Origin: JAJKIP01 sp040509055
GTDB lineage: Bacteria > Bacteroidota > Bacteroidia > Chitinophagales > Chitinophagaceae
Reading direction: 5' to 3'
Assembly: GCA_040509055.1 (NCBI GenBank)
Contig: JBEVLT010000077.1
Span: forward strand, 1 to 7,565
Length of the DNA stretch: 7,565 bases
Shown here: one piece after another, positions 1 to 5,422 of the stretch
How the letters are laid out: every line of letters begins with the position of its first letter
Position numbering within the stretch: position 1 is the stretch's first letter
Position numbers and translations under genes: made by a program
The notes under the pieces: model-generated
Told to the model about the DNA's origin: nothing
Databases searched by the model: none
Seen by the model: only the letters and a program-made list of their open reading frames with translations

Positions 1-19
1 TAAACATAAACAAGTGAAA

Positions 20-664
20 ATGAAAAAATGGTTTGTTGTCATGAGCCTTTTTGTGCTGGCGCTTGCCGCACAGGCACAGGACGGCGATGATGCTGCAGAA
101 AAAAAGGGATTCAAAAAAGAGAACCTGTTTACAGGCGGCAGCATTACCCTGTCTTTCTTTAACGGGCAGACGGTGATCGGCGCCAACCCGATGTTTGGGT
201 ACAAGCTGGCCGAGTGGGCCGATGCAGGGCTTGCCTTCAACTATGTGTATAGCGGCGCCAGGGATTACCAGGTATTCAACGACAAGATCCGGCAGACCGT
301 GATCGGTCCCGGGGTGTTTACCCGGCTTTACCCCATCCGTTCGCTCTTTGTGCAGGCGCAGTTCGAGCGCAATTACAGCACCATCAAATACATTTATCCC
401 GGCGGGGCGCCTACGGAAAAGTACAAGGCTGAGGCCAACTCGCTGTTGCTCGGCGGTGGTTTTGCACAGGGGCGGGAGCGGGGTTCCAATACCTTTTATT
501 ATATCTCTGTGCTGTTCGACGTGTTGAAAAATGTCAATTCGCCGTACGTGGATGTGTCCTACAATCCCAACAACCCGGCGCAGCAACGCATAGACATCGT
601 GCCGATCATCCGCGCCGGTGTAAACGTGGGCCTGTTCCAGGGCCGGTACAGGAACGGGTATTAA
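20..664 (+). CDS. Small outer-membrane beta-barrel protein, function unknown
   Basis: Predicted secreted protein of 214 residues. Residues 1-20 form a typical signal peptide: MKKW, then a hydrophobic stretch, ending AAQAQ, with cleavage most likely after AQA (residue 19). After a short charged linker (DGDDAAEKKGFKKE, about 21-34) the rest alternates polar and hydrophobic residues with many Gly and aromatic residues, for example FTGGSITLSFFNG (37-49), WADAGLAFNYVYSG (66-79) and the last strand IVPIIRAGVNVGLF (193-206). This pattern fits a compact outer-membrane barrel of roughly eight strands. I chose ATG at 20; an in-frame GTG at 14 would only add MK, and neither has a clear ribosome site. 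The gene converges on the LOG-family gene. No ligand or enzyme motif is visible; barrel topology is inference from sequence pattern. Confidence 0.82.
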   Translation: MKKWFVVMSLFVLALAAQAQDGDDAAEKKGFKKENLFTGGSITLSFFNGQTVIGANPMFGYKLAEWADAGLAFNYVYSGARDYQVFNDKIRQTVIGPGVFTRLYPIRSLFVQAQFERNYSTIKYIYPGGAPTEKYKAEANSLLLGGGFAQGRERGSNTFYYISVLFDVLKNVNSPYVDVSYNPNNPAQQRIDIVPIIRAGVNVGLFQGRYRNGY

Positions 665-687
665 TACCAATTATATTAAATCTTCTT

Positions 688-737
688 AAAAAAGAGAGTG
701 CCGCTGTCCCGGACCGGGATGCGAAGCCCTGACAGCG
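688..737 (-). terminator. Probable intrinsic terminator of the LOG-family gene
   Basis: Inverted repeat CGCTGTC (702-708) / GACAGCG (731-737), a perfect 7-bp stem whose 22-nt interior can fold further through CCC/GGG at 708-710 and 716-718. Read on the minus strand, the stem is followed 8 nt later by six Ts (complement of A6 at 688-693). It lies 31 nt past the minus-strand stop codon, between two convergent genes. There is no T run on the plus-strand side, so it probably serves mainly the minus-strand gene. The 8-nt gap before the T tract is longer than ideal. Confidence 0.42.
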
Positions 738-767
738 TACGCTTAAAGCCTGATGGGCATAAGCCGG

Positions 768-1313
768 TTATTCTCCGGTAAGGAACGGCAGGAGCTGCTC
801 CGGGCTGTCGAGCAGGATGATCCGTTTTTGCGCTTCGGTATACAGGAATCCGTCTGATGCCATTTGCGTCATGTGTGCCATAAGGGGATCGTAAAATCCT
901 TCGGAGTTGATGATGAAGATCGCTTTGTCATGGATGGAGAGCTGGTTCCATGTCACCATTTCAAACAGTTCGTCCAGGGTGCCAAACCCGCCGGGCAGGA
1001 TCACGGCCGCATCGCACAGCTCATACATTTTCTTTTTGCGGGTATGCATATTGTCCACCACCAGTAATTCGGTAAGGGCCTTGTGCTGCCGTTCCCAATC
1101 CACCAGCACCTGCGGGATCACGCCGGTTACCCGGCCGCCGTGGTTCATCACCGCATCGGCTACCGCGCCCATGAGGCCCACGCTGCCGCCGCCATAGACA
1201 AGGGTAATGTCGTGGACCGCCAGCAACCTTCCCAGTTCTGCCGCATGCTGTGCATATACGGGGTTGTTACCGTTTTTGGAACCGCAAAAAACCGCAAGTG
1301 AACGGATAGGCAT
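768..1313 (-). CDS. LOG-family (TIGR00730) nucleoside-5'-monophosphate phosphoribohydrolase
   Basis: Cytoplasmic protein of 181 residues, the normal length for the LOG (Lonely Guy) family, whose members cleave the N-glycosidic bond of cytokinin riboside 5'-monophosphates or AMP-like nucleotides to give free base and ribose 5-phosphate. The family signature PGGFGTLDE is at 107-115, with the phosphate-loop-like GGGSVGLMG at 41-49 and the conserved arginine/lysine segment MHTRKKKM at 89-96. The N-terminal strand SLAVFCGSKNG (5-15) is also typical, so no key residue appears missing. The ATG at 1313 gives a full-length Rossmann-like fold and is preceded by AAGG very close to the start. The gene is divergent from the sodium symporter. 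Old annotations call such proteins lysine decarboxylases, which is wrong for this motif. Whether the substrate is cytokinin or a purine nucleotide cannot be read from the sequence. Confidence 0.93.
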   Translation of the reverse strand: MPIRSLAVFCGSKNGNNPVYAQHAAELGRLLAVHDITLVYGGGSVGLMGAVADAVMNHGGRVTGVIPQVLVDWERQHKALTELLVVDNMHTRKKKMYELCDAAVILPGGFGTLDELFEMVTWNQLSIHDKAIFIINSEGFYDPLMAHMTQMASDGFLYTEAQKRIILLDSPEQLLPFLTGE

Positions 1314-1449
1314 GCCTTGTCGTTTTGCCGCAAAGGGAAAGCAAATTTGTTTATCTTCAAAAATTAATAACGCAGGTTATCTTTACTCCTTCAATCCTGG
1401 TCTGCACAGCAACCGGGTTCACTGTAAATGCTTCATAAAACGCTATTCC
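1314..1449. promoter_or_regulatory. Divergent intergenic region carrying promoters of LOG gene and symporter
   Basis: This 136-nt gap separates the two divergent start codons and must hold the LOG promoter and probably the symporter promoter. On the plus strand TATCTTTA at 1378-1385 matches the Bacteroidota -7 consensus TAnnTTTG at all but its last base, giving a predicted leader of about 58 nt; no TTG lies at the expected 17-23 nt upstream. A second candidate is TATCTTCA at 1352-1359 with TTTTG at 1323-1327, spacing 24 nt. On the minus strand the palindrome CAAATTTG (1342-1349) is a one-mismatch -7 candidate about 30 nt before the LOG start. The exact sites are uncertain. Confidence 0.4.
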
Positions 1450-2979
1450 ATGTCAGCCACTTTGTTGTTTTCGTTCGTCATCGGGTATTTTATACTGCTG
1501 CTCGCAGTGGCCTGGTATACGTCGCGCAACTCCAACAATGAATCGTTTTTTATCGGCAACCGCAACAGCAACTGGATGCTGGTGGCCTTTGGCATGATCG
1601 GCACTTCACTGTCCGGCGTTACGTTTGTCAGCGTACCCGGCGGGGTAGGGCGGGAGTCGTTTGCGTATTTCCAGATCATGCTCGGCTACCTGGTCGGGTA
1701 CATTGCCATTGCCTATATCCTGCTGCCGCTGTATTACCGGCTCAACCTGACGTCGATCTACAACTACCTGCATGCCCGGCTTGGTTTTAAATCGTATAAA
1801 ACCGGTGCTTCTTTCTTTATCCTGTCCCGCACGCTGGGGGCCACGGCCCGGCTGTACCTGGTGGTGAAGATCCTGCAGGATGCCATCCTGTCCAGCTTCG
1901 GCGTGCCGTTCTGGGTCACTACGCTGATCATCCTGGTGATGATCCTCATCTACACCTATGAGGGGGGGGTAAAAACGATCGTGTTTACCGATACCCTGCA
2001 GACCACTTTTATGCTCACCGGGCTGGTGGTGTGCGTGATCTATATGCTGAATGCCATGGACCTGAACCTGGGGTCGGCCCTGTCTGCCATGGGTGAAAAA
2101 GGGTACTCGAAAATTTTCTTTACCGATCCGGACAGCAAGCTGTTTTTTCTGAAGCAGGTGCTGGCCGGCGCCTTCATCACCATCACCATGACGGGGATGG
2201 ACCAGGAAATGATGCAGAAAAATATTTCCGTACGCACCCTCAAAGATTCGCAAAAGAACGTGATCACGCTGTCGGTGATCATGCTGTTCGTCATCCTGCT
2301 GTTCCTGGTGCTGGGAGGCTTGTTGTATATATACGCAGAAAACCTGGGCGCCGGTTATGTGACTACCATGGAAAACGGTAAGGAAGTGACACGGTTTATG
2401 CTGGAAGGAAAGAATGCAACGGCCGATAAACTGTTCCCGGCGCTGGCGCTGGAGCATATGCCGCCCGTGGTATCGGTGATCTTTATCATTGCCCTTATCT
2501 CTGCGCTGTTCCCCAGCGCCGATGGGGCTATTACCGCGCTCACTTCGTCGTTCTGTATCGATATCCTGGGCATGCAGCGGAAAGCGCAATGGACGGATCC
2601 GCAGAAAAAGAAGATCCGCCAGCGCGTGCACCTCGTGTTTGCCTTTGTGTTCCTGCTGTTCGTGATGGTCTTCAACGAAATCAATAGCCCCAGCATGATC
2701 GGCGTGATCCTGAAGGTGGCCGCCTATACCTATGGGCCGCTGCTTGGTTTATTCACCTTTGGCATCATCACCCGGCGGCAGGTGCGGGATGGCTGGGTGC
2801 CGGTGGTTTGCATCATCGCACCGGTACTTTGCTATGTGCTGGAGAAATACCAGCAGCTGATCTTCGGCTCCTTCGAGATCGGGCTGGAGCTGCTGGTCAT
2901 CAACGGGCTGATCACGTTCCTGGGACTGTGGATGGTGTCGCGCAAACCGGATGCGCCGGCGGCTCTCGCTAAGCAATAG
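1450..2979 (+). CDS. Sodium:solute symporter (SSS family)
   Basis: Inner-membrane protein of 509 residues, standard length for the SSS family (LeuT-like fold), which couples Na+ entry to solute uptake. About 13 hydrophobic segments can be seen, for example near 4-24, 74-96, 155-170, 183-202, 270-295, 340-360, 395-410, 425-440 and 478-496. Family-typical stretches are ESFFIGNRN (31-39), RTLGATARLY (127-136), YEGGVKTIVFTDTLQ (170-184) and SADGAITALTSSF (356-368); the Ser/Thr cluster in the last one lies where SSS proteins bind Na+. I chose ATG 1450 because the open frame continues upstream into the antisense of the LOG gene, where it makes no membrane-protein sense, while MSATLLFSFVIGY begins the first helix. 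No clear ribosome site. The substrate cannot be deduced; sugars, amino acids, carboxylates or vitamins are all possible. It stops 26 nt before the methyltransferase start with no terminator between. Confidence 0.93.
   Translation: MSATLLFSFVIGYFILLLAVAWYTSRNSNNESFFIGNRNSNWMLVAFGMIGTSLSGVTFVSVPGGVGRESFAYFQIMLGYLVGYIAIAYILLPLYYRLNLTSIYNYLHARLGFKSYKTGASFFILSRTLGATARLYLVVKILQDAILSSFGVPFWVTTLIILVMILIYTYEGGVKTIVFTDTLQTTFMLTGLVVCVIYMLNAMDLNLGSALSAMGEKGYSKIFFTDPDSKLFFLKQVLAGAFITITMTGMDQEMMQKNISVRTLKDSQKNVITLSVIMLFVILLFLVLGGLLYIYAENLGAGYVTTMENGKEVTRFMLEGKNATADKLFPALALEHMPPVVSVIFIIALISALFPSADGAITALTSSFCIDILGMQRKAQWTDPQKKKIRQRVHLVFAFVFLLFVMVFNEINSPSMIGVILKVAAYTYGPLLGLFTFGIITRRQVRDGWVPVVCIIAPVLCYVLEKYQQLIFGSFEIGLELLVINGLITFLGLWMVSRKPDAPAALAKQ
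1962..1969 (+). repeat. G8 homopolymer inside the symporter coding sequence
   Basis: Eight consecutive Gs encode the end of Glu171 and all of Gly172-Gly173 plus the first base of Val174 in the conserved YEGGV motif. The reading frame is intact across it. Homopolymers of this length are prone to slippage in replication and to length errors in sequencing; one base gained or lost would truncate the transporter near one third of its length. Confidence 0.9.
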
Positions 2980-2982
2980 CGT

Positions 2983-2990
2983 TATCTTTG
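2983..2990 (+). promoter_or_regulatory. -7 promoter element TATCTTTG ahead of the O-methyltransferase
   Basis: TATCTTTG matches the Bacteroidota -7 consensus TAnnTTTG perfectly and sits in the 26-nt gap between the symporter stop and the chosen TTG start at 3006. Transcription would begin near 2997-2999, leaving a leader of under ten bases. No TTG is found 17-23 nt upstream, so the promoter would be a weak or -33-less one, and co-transcription from the symporter remains possible. Confidence 0.4.
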
Positions 2991-3005
2991 CCAAAACGTC
3001 AATCG

Positions 3006-3644
3006 TTGGAACTGATTCAAGCCGCCGTGCAATCATATGCCGAGCAATTTTCTGCTGCGCCCGATCCTTTGCTGGAAGAGATAGACGCATATACCACGCT
3101 GCATCACCCGCATCAGCACATGCTCAGCGGCCACCTGCAGGGCAAGCTGCTGGAGATGATCAGCCGGATGATCCGGCCGCGCCGCATACTGGAGATCGGT
3201 ACGTTTACAGGATACAGCGCGCTTTGCCTGGCCAAAGGATTGACCGAAGACGGGCAGCTGCATACCATTGAGCTGAGAGAAGAAGATGCGGCCACGGCCA
3301 AAGCCTATTTTGACCGGTCCCCTTTTGCCGCTCGCATTACCCTGCATACCGGCAACGCTTCCGATATCATTCCCTTGCTGAATGAAACCTGGGACCTCGT
3401 TTTTATCGATGCAGATAAAACTTCCTATATCAAATATTTCACACTTGTTTTGCCACAGGTTCGGCAAAACGGGTTTATCTTAGCAGATAATATTTTCTTT
3501 CACGGGCAGGTGCTGGAAGAGGAAGTGAAAAATAAGAGTGCAAAGGCCATCGTTGCTTTCAATGAGTTTATCCGCGAAAGAGAAGATATCGATAAACTAA
3601 TCCTTACCGTCCGGGATGGGCTGTACCTGATCCGGAAGCTTTAA
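3006..3644 (+). CDS. Cation-dependent class I SAM O-methyltransferase (COMT-like)
   Basis: Soluble protein of 212 residues resembling the Methyltransf_3/COG4122 (YrrM, catechol/caffeoyl-CoA O-methyltransferase-like) family, which transfers a methyl group from S-adenosylmethionine to a hydroxyl using a divalent metal. Numbered from the TTG at 3006: motif I ILEIGTFTGYSALCLA at 61-76; HTIEL at 86-90, whose Glu should bind the SAM ribose; VFIDADK at 132-138 and ADN at 160-162, which provide the metal-binding Asp135, Asp161 and Asn162. MLSGHLQGK (39-47) is the usual N-terminal family segment. A longer reading from TTG 2988 is possible, but that codon lies inside the TATCTTTG element, while 3006 gives the MELI start I recall from related proteins. 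No in-frame ATG occurs before residue 39. The glucosaminidase begins 14 nt later, suggesting one transcript. The acceptor substrate is unknown. Confidence 0.9.
   Translation: MELIQAAVQSYAEQFSAAPDPLLEEIDAYTTLHHPHQHMLSGHLQGKLLEMISRMIRPRRILEIGTFTGYSALCLAKGLTEDGQLHTIELREEDAATAKAYFDRSPFAARITLHTGNASDIIPLLNETWDLVFIDADKTSYIKYFTLVLPQVRQNGFILADNIFFHGQVLEEEVKNKSAKAIVAFNEFIREREDIDKLILTVRDGLYLIRKL
3447..3470. repeat. Perfect 8-bp inverted repeat within the methyltransferase gene
   Basis: GTTTTGCC (3447-3454) and GGCAAAAC (3463-3470) are perfect reverse complements separated by 8 nt. The repeat lies in the coding sequence between the metal-site motifs. TTTTG of its left arm, followed after 23 nt by TATCTTAG (3476-3483), loosely resembles a Bacteroidota promoter directed at the downstream glucosaminidase gene. 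It may be a chance result of codon choice. Confidence 0.45.
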
Positions 3645-3658
3645 TAAACTCGATACCC

Positions 3659-4681
3659 ATGCGAACCCTTCGTTTCCTGCTGCCTGTTGCTTTGCTGTTA
3701 TCAGGCCTTATCGTCAAGGCCCAGGACAACACCACGATCCTCGAGTACATCAGTACCTACAAGGAACTGGCCATTGCCGAAATGCAGCGCACCGGCGTAC
3801 CGGCCTCCATCAAGCTGGCGCAGGGCATTCATGAAACGCTGGCGGGTACCAGTCCGCTGGTCAGGAAATCCAACAATCATTTCGGCATCAAGTGCAAGTC
3901 CAGCTGGACCGGAGAATCCGTTTCGCACGACGACGATGCCCGCGGTGAGTGTTTCCGCAAATACAGTAGTCCTGAAGATTCTTACAAAGACCATTCGAAC
4001 TTCCTGAAAGGCAGCGCCCGCTATGCTTCGCTGTTCTCGCTGGACCCGCTGGATTATAAGGAATGGGCCAACGGGCTGAAAAAAGCAGGGTATGCTACCA
4101 ACCCGCGGTATCCCCAGGTCATCATCAAACTGATCGAGGATTATCACCTGCAGGATTATTCGCTGATTGCCCTGGGCAAAATGAAGACCGGCGACGAAGT
4201 ATTTGTCAAAGCGCCTGCACCCGGCAATGAAACGCCGGCGCCGGTAGCCGCCGTGGTAAGGACCACTGCACCGCCAGCCCAGGCACCACCTGTGGCGGAG
4301 GAAAAGATCAATTACCCTTCCGGCGAGTTCCGGATCAACGATACCAAAGTGGTTTTTGTGCGCAAGGGCACGTCGCTGTTGTCCATTGCGCAGCAATACA
4401 ATGTGCCGCTGGCCCGCATCTTCGAGTTCAACGAAATGGAAGAAACCGAAGCGCTGGAGCAGGACCAGCTCATCTACCTGCAGCGCAAACGCAAAACCGG
4501 TGAAAACGATTTTCATGTCGTAAAAACCGGGGAAAGCCTGCAGGACATTGCCCGTAAAGAAGCTATCCGGCTGGAGTCGCTGCTGGAATACAATTACCTG
4601 GCGGTAAATAGCCGCCCTGTTGCCGGCGAACAGCTGTATCTCCGCAAAAAAGCGCCGGCTGCGCCCCGCCTGGAAAATTAA
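3659..4681 (+). CDS. Secreted GH73-type N-acetylglucosaminidase with two LysM domains
   Basis: Predicted exported peptidoglycan hydrolase of 340 residues. Residues 1-21 are a signal peptide (MRTLRFLLPVALLLSGLIVKAQ, cleavage around KA-Q). The glucosaminidase domain spans about 25-165: YISTYKELAIAEMQRTGVPASIKLAQGIHET, with Glu59 at the position of the usual catalytic glutamate, LAGTSPLVRKSNNHFGIKC (61-79), and YATNPRYP (145-152) near its end, all typical of FlgJ/Auto-like GH73 enzymes. A Pro/Ala-rich linker (about 184-215) leads to two LysM-type repeats, about 230-276 (VVFVRKGTSLLSIAQQYNV) and 284-331 (FHVVKTGESLQDIARKEAI), which bind the glycan chain. It should act in the periplasm on peptidoglycan N-acetylglucosaminyl bonds during growth, separation or turnover. 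ATG 3659 begins the signal peptide and follows the methyltransferase stop by 14 nt. Cleavage specificity is inferred from the family. Confidence 0.92.
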   Translation: MRTLRFLLPVALLLSGLIVKAQDNTTILEYISTYKELAIAEMQRTGVPASIKLAQGIHETLAGTSPLVRKSNNHFGIKCKSSWTGESVSHDDDARGECFRKYSSPEDSYKDHSNFLKGSARYASLFSLDPLDYKEWANGLKKAGYATNPRYPQVIIKLIEDYHLQDYSLIALGKMKTGDEVFVKAPAPGNETPAPVAAVVRTTAPPAQAPPVAEEKINYPSGEFRINDTKVVFVRKGTSLLSIAQQYNVPLARIFEFNEMEETEALEQDQLIYLQRKRKTGENDFHVVKTGESLQDIARKEAIRLESLLEYNYLAVNSRPVAGEQLYLRKKAPAAPRLEN

Positions 4682-4743
4682 GGCCGGCTTCCGGCGCCGG
4701 ATCACCCGCTAAAGTCATACATTCGGCATCAGAAACCAACTGT

Positions 4744-5277
4744 ATGGCTATTGTCAGGGTACTCGACAAAGAATTTGAAACCTACCTTTCAGAAGAGGCG
4801 CTCGCAGAGCGCGTCAGGGCCATCGCCGCGGCCATCAATGCCGACTATGCCGGCAAACGTCCTTTTTGCATTGCCATACTTAACGGGTCGTTCATGTTTG
4901 CCTCCGACCTTTTCAAGCAGCTCACTATCGATGCCGAGCTGTGCTTTATCAAGCTGGCTTCTTACAAGGGCATGCGCTCTTCAGGTAATGTGGTGACCTC
5001 TATCGGACTGGACGATGACCTGTTTGGCAAAGATGTGATCATCGTGGAGGATATCGTGGATACCGGCAAGACCCTGCACGAATTTCTCCCCAAGCTGGAG
5101 CACCAGCAGCCCAACTCACTGAAGATTGCCACCCTGCTGCACAAACCGGAAGCCACCGCCTACCCGCTCACACTCGACTATATTGGCTTTACGATACCCA
5201 ACAAATTCGTGGTGGGATACGGGCTGGACTATCAGGGGCTGGGGCGCAATCTCAAGGAGATCTACCAGCTGGTATAA
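4744..5277 (+). CDS. hpt: Hypoxanthine phosphoribosyltransferase (purine salvage)
   Basis: Cytoplasmic enzyme of 177 residues, the normal bacterial size, converting hypoxanthine (often guanine as well) plus PRPP to IMP/GMP and pyrophosphate. The PRPP-binding signature VIIVEDIVDTGKTL lies at 98-111, with the acidic pair Glu102-Asp103 and the presumed catalytic Asp106. The flexible-loop motif LASYKGMRSSG is at 71-81, ILNGSF at 45-50 supplies the backbone pyrophosphate contacts, and IPNKFVVGYGLDY (151-163) holds the purine-contacting lysine and the metal/base Asp162 region. All expected landmarks are present. ATG 4744 is the first start and there is no good ribosome site. A 62-nt gap without a T-tailed hairpin separates it from the glucosaminidase, so readthrough from upstream is possible. 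Confidence 0.95.
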   Translation: MAIVRVLDKEFETYLSEEALAERVRAIAAAINADYAGKRPFCIAILNGSFMFASDLFKQLTIDAELCFIKLASYKGMRSSGNVVTSIGLDDDLFGKDVIIVEDIVDTGKTLHEFLPKLEHQQPNSLKIATLLHKPEATAYPLTLDYIGFTIPNKFVVGYGLDYQGLGRNLKEIYQLV

Positions 5278-5297
5278 TGTTGCTGCCTCCCGGGTGC

Positions 5298-5350
5298 AAT
5301 TCCGGAAAAAGCCGGAGTTACTTTCGCTGTGATCGTTGCGGCTGCGCAAC
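5298..5350 (+). terminator. Possible tandem terminator hairpins after hpt
   Basis: Two hairpins follow the hpt stop codon. The first pairs AATTCCGG (5298-5305) with CCGGAGTT (5312-5319), 8 bp including one G-U, with a 6-nt loop, followed by ACTTTC. The second pairs GTTGCG (5335-5340) with CGCAAC (5345-5350) around a tetraloop, followed by CTTGCAATTTTA. Neither has a strong uninterrupted T tract, so termination may be partial. The rest of the 145-nt gap (to 5422) is AT-rich and probably holds the promoter and leader of the VWA gene, but I see no convincing promoter there. Confidence 0.3.
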
Positions 5351-5422
5351 CTTGCAATTTTATGACCGATTTCACTAAAGAGTTTGAGGCTTTTTTATGA
5401 ATTTTATAGCTAATACGCCGCC

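Noticed and set aside
1207..1449. An 81-codon N-terminal extension of the symporter
   Set aside because: It runs through the antisense of the LOG gene and the promoter gap, with no signal or membrane pattern; the family length is met from ATG 1450.
1606..2631. Long antisense open frame (341 codons) opposite the symporter
   Set aside because: Its translation is rich in His, Gln, Arg and Asp, with no hydrophobic core or motifs. It mirrors the codon bias of the well-supported symporter on the other strand.
4683..4700. GC-rich hairpins (GCCGG/CCGGC, CCGGC/GCCGG) just after the glucosaminidase stop
   Set aside because: Short alternative stems with no following T tract, in GC-rich sequence; not a convincing terminator.
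3701..4705. Long antisense open frame (334 codons) opposite the glucosaminidase
   Set aside because: No recognisable domains and it exactly shadows a convincing gene; GC-rich codon use leaves few stops in the opposite frame.
4718..4725. TACATTCG as a -7 promoter element for hpt
   Set aside because: One mismatch to TAnnTTTG and no TTG at the expected upstream distance; could easily be chance, though the spacing to the start would fit.
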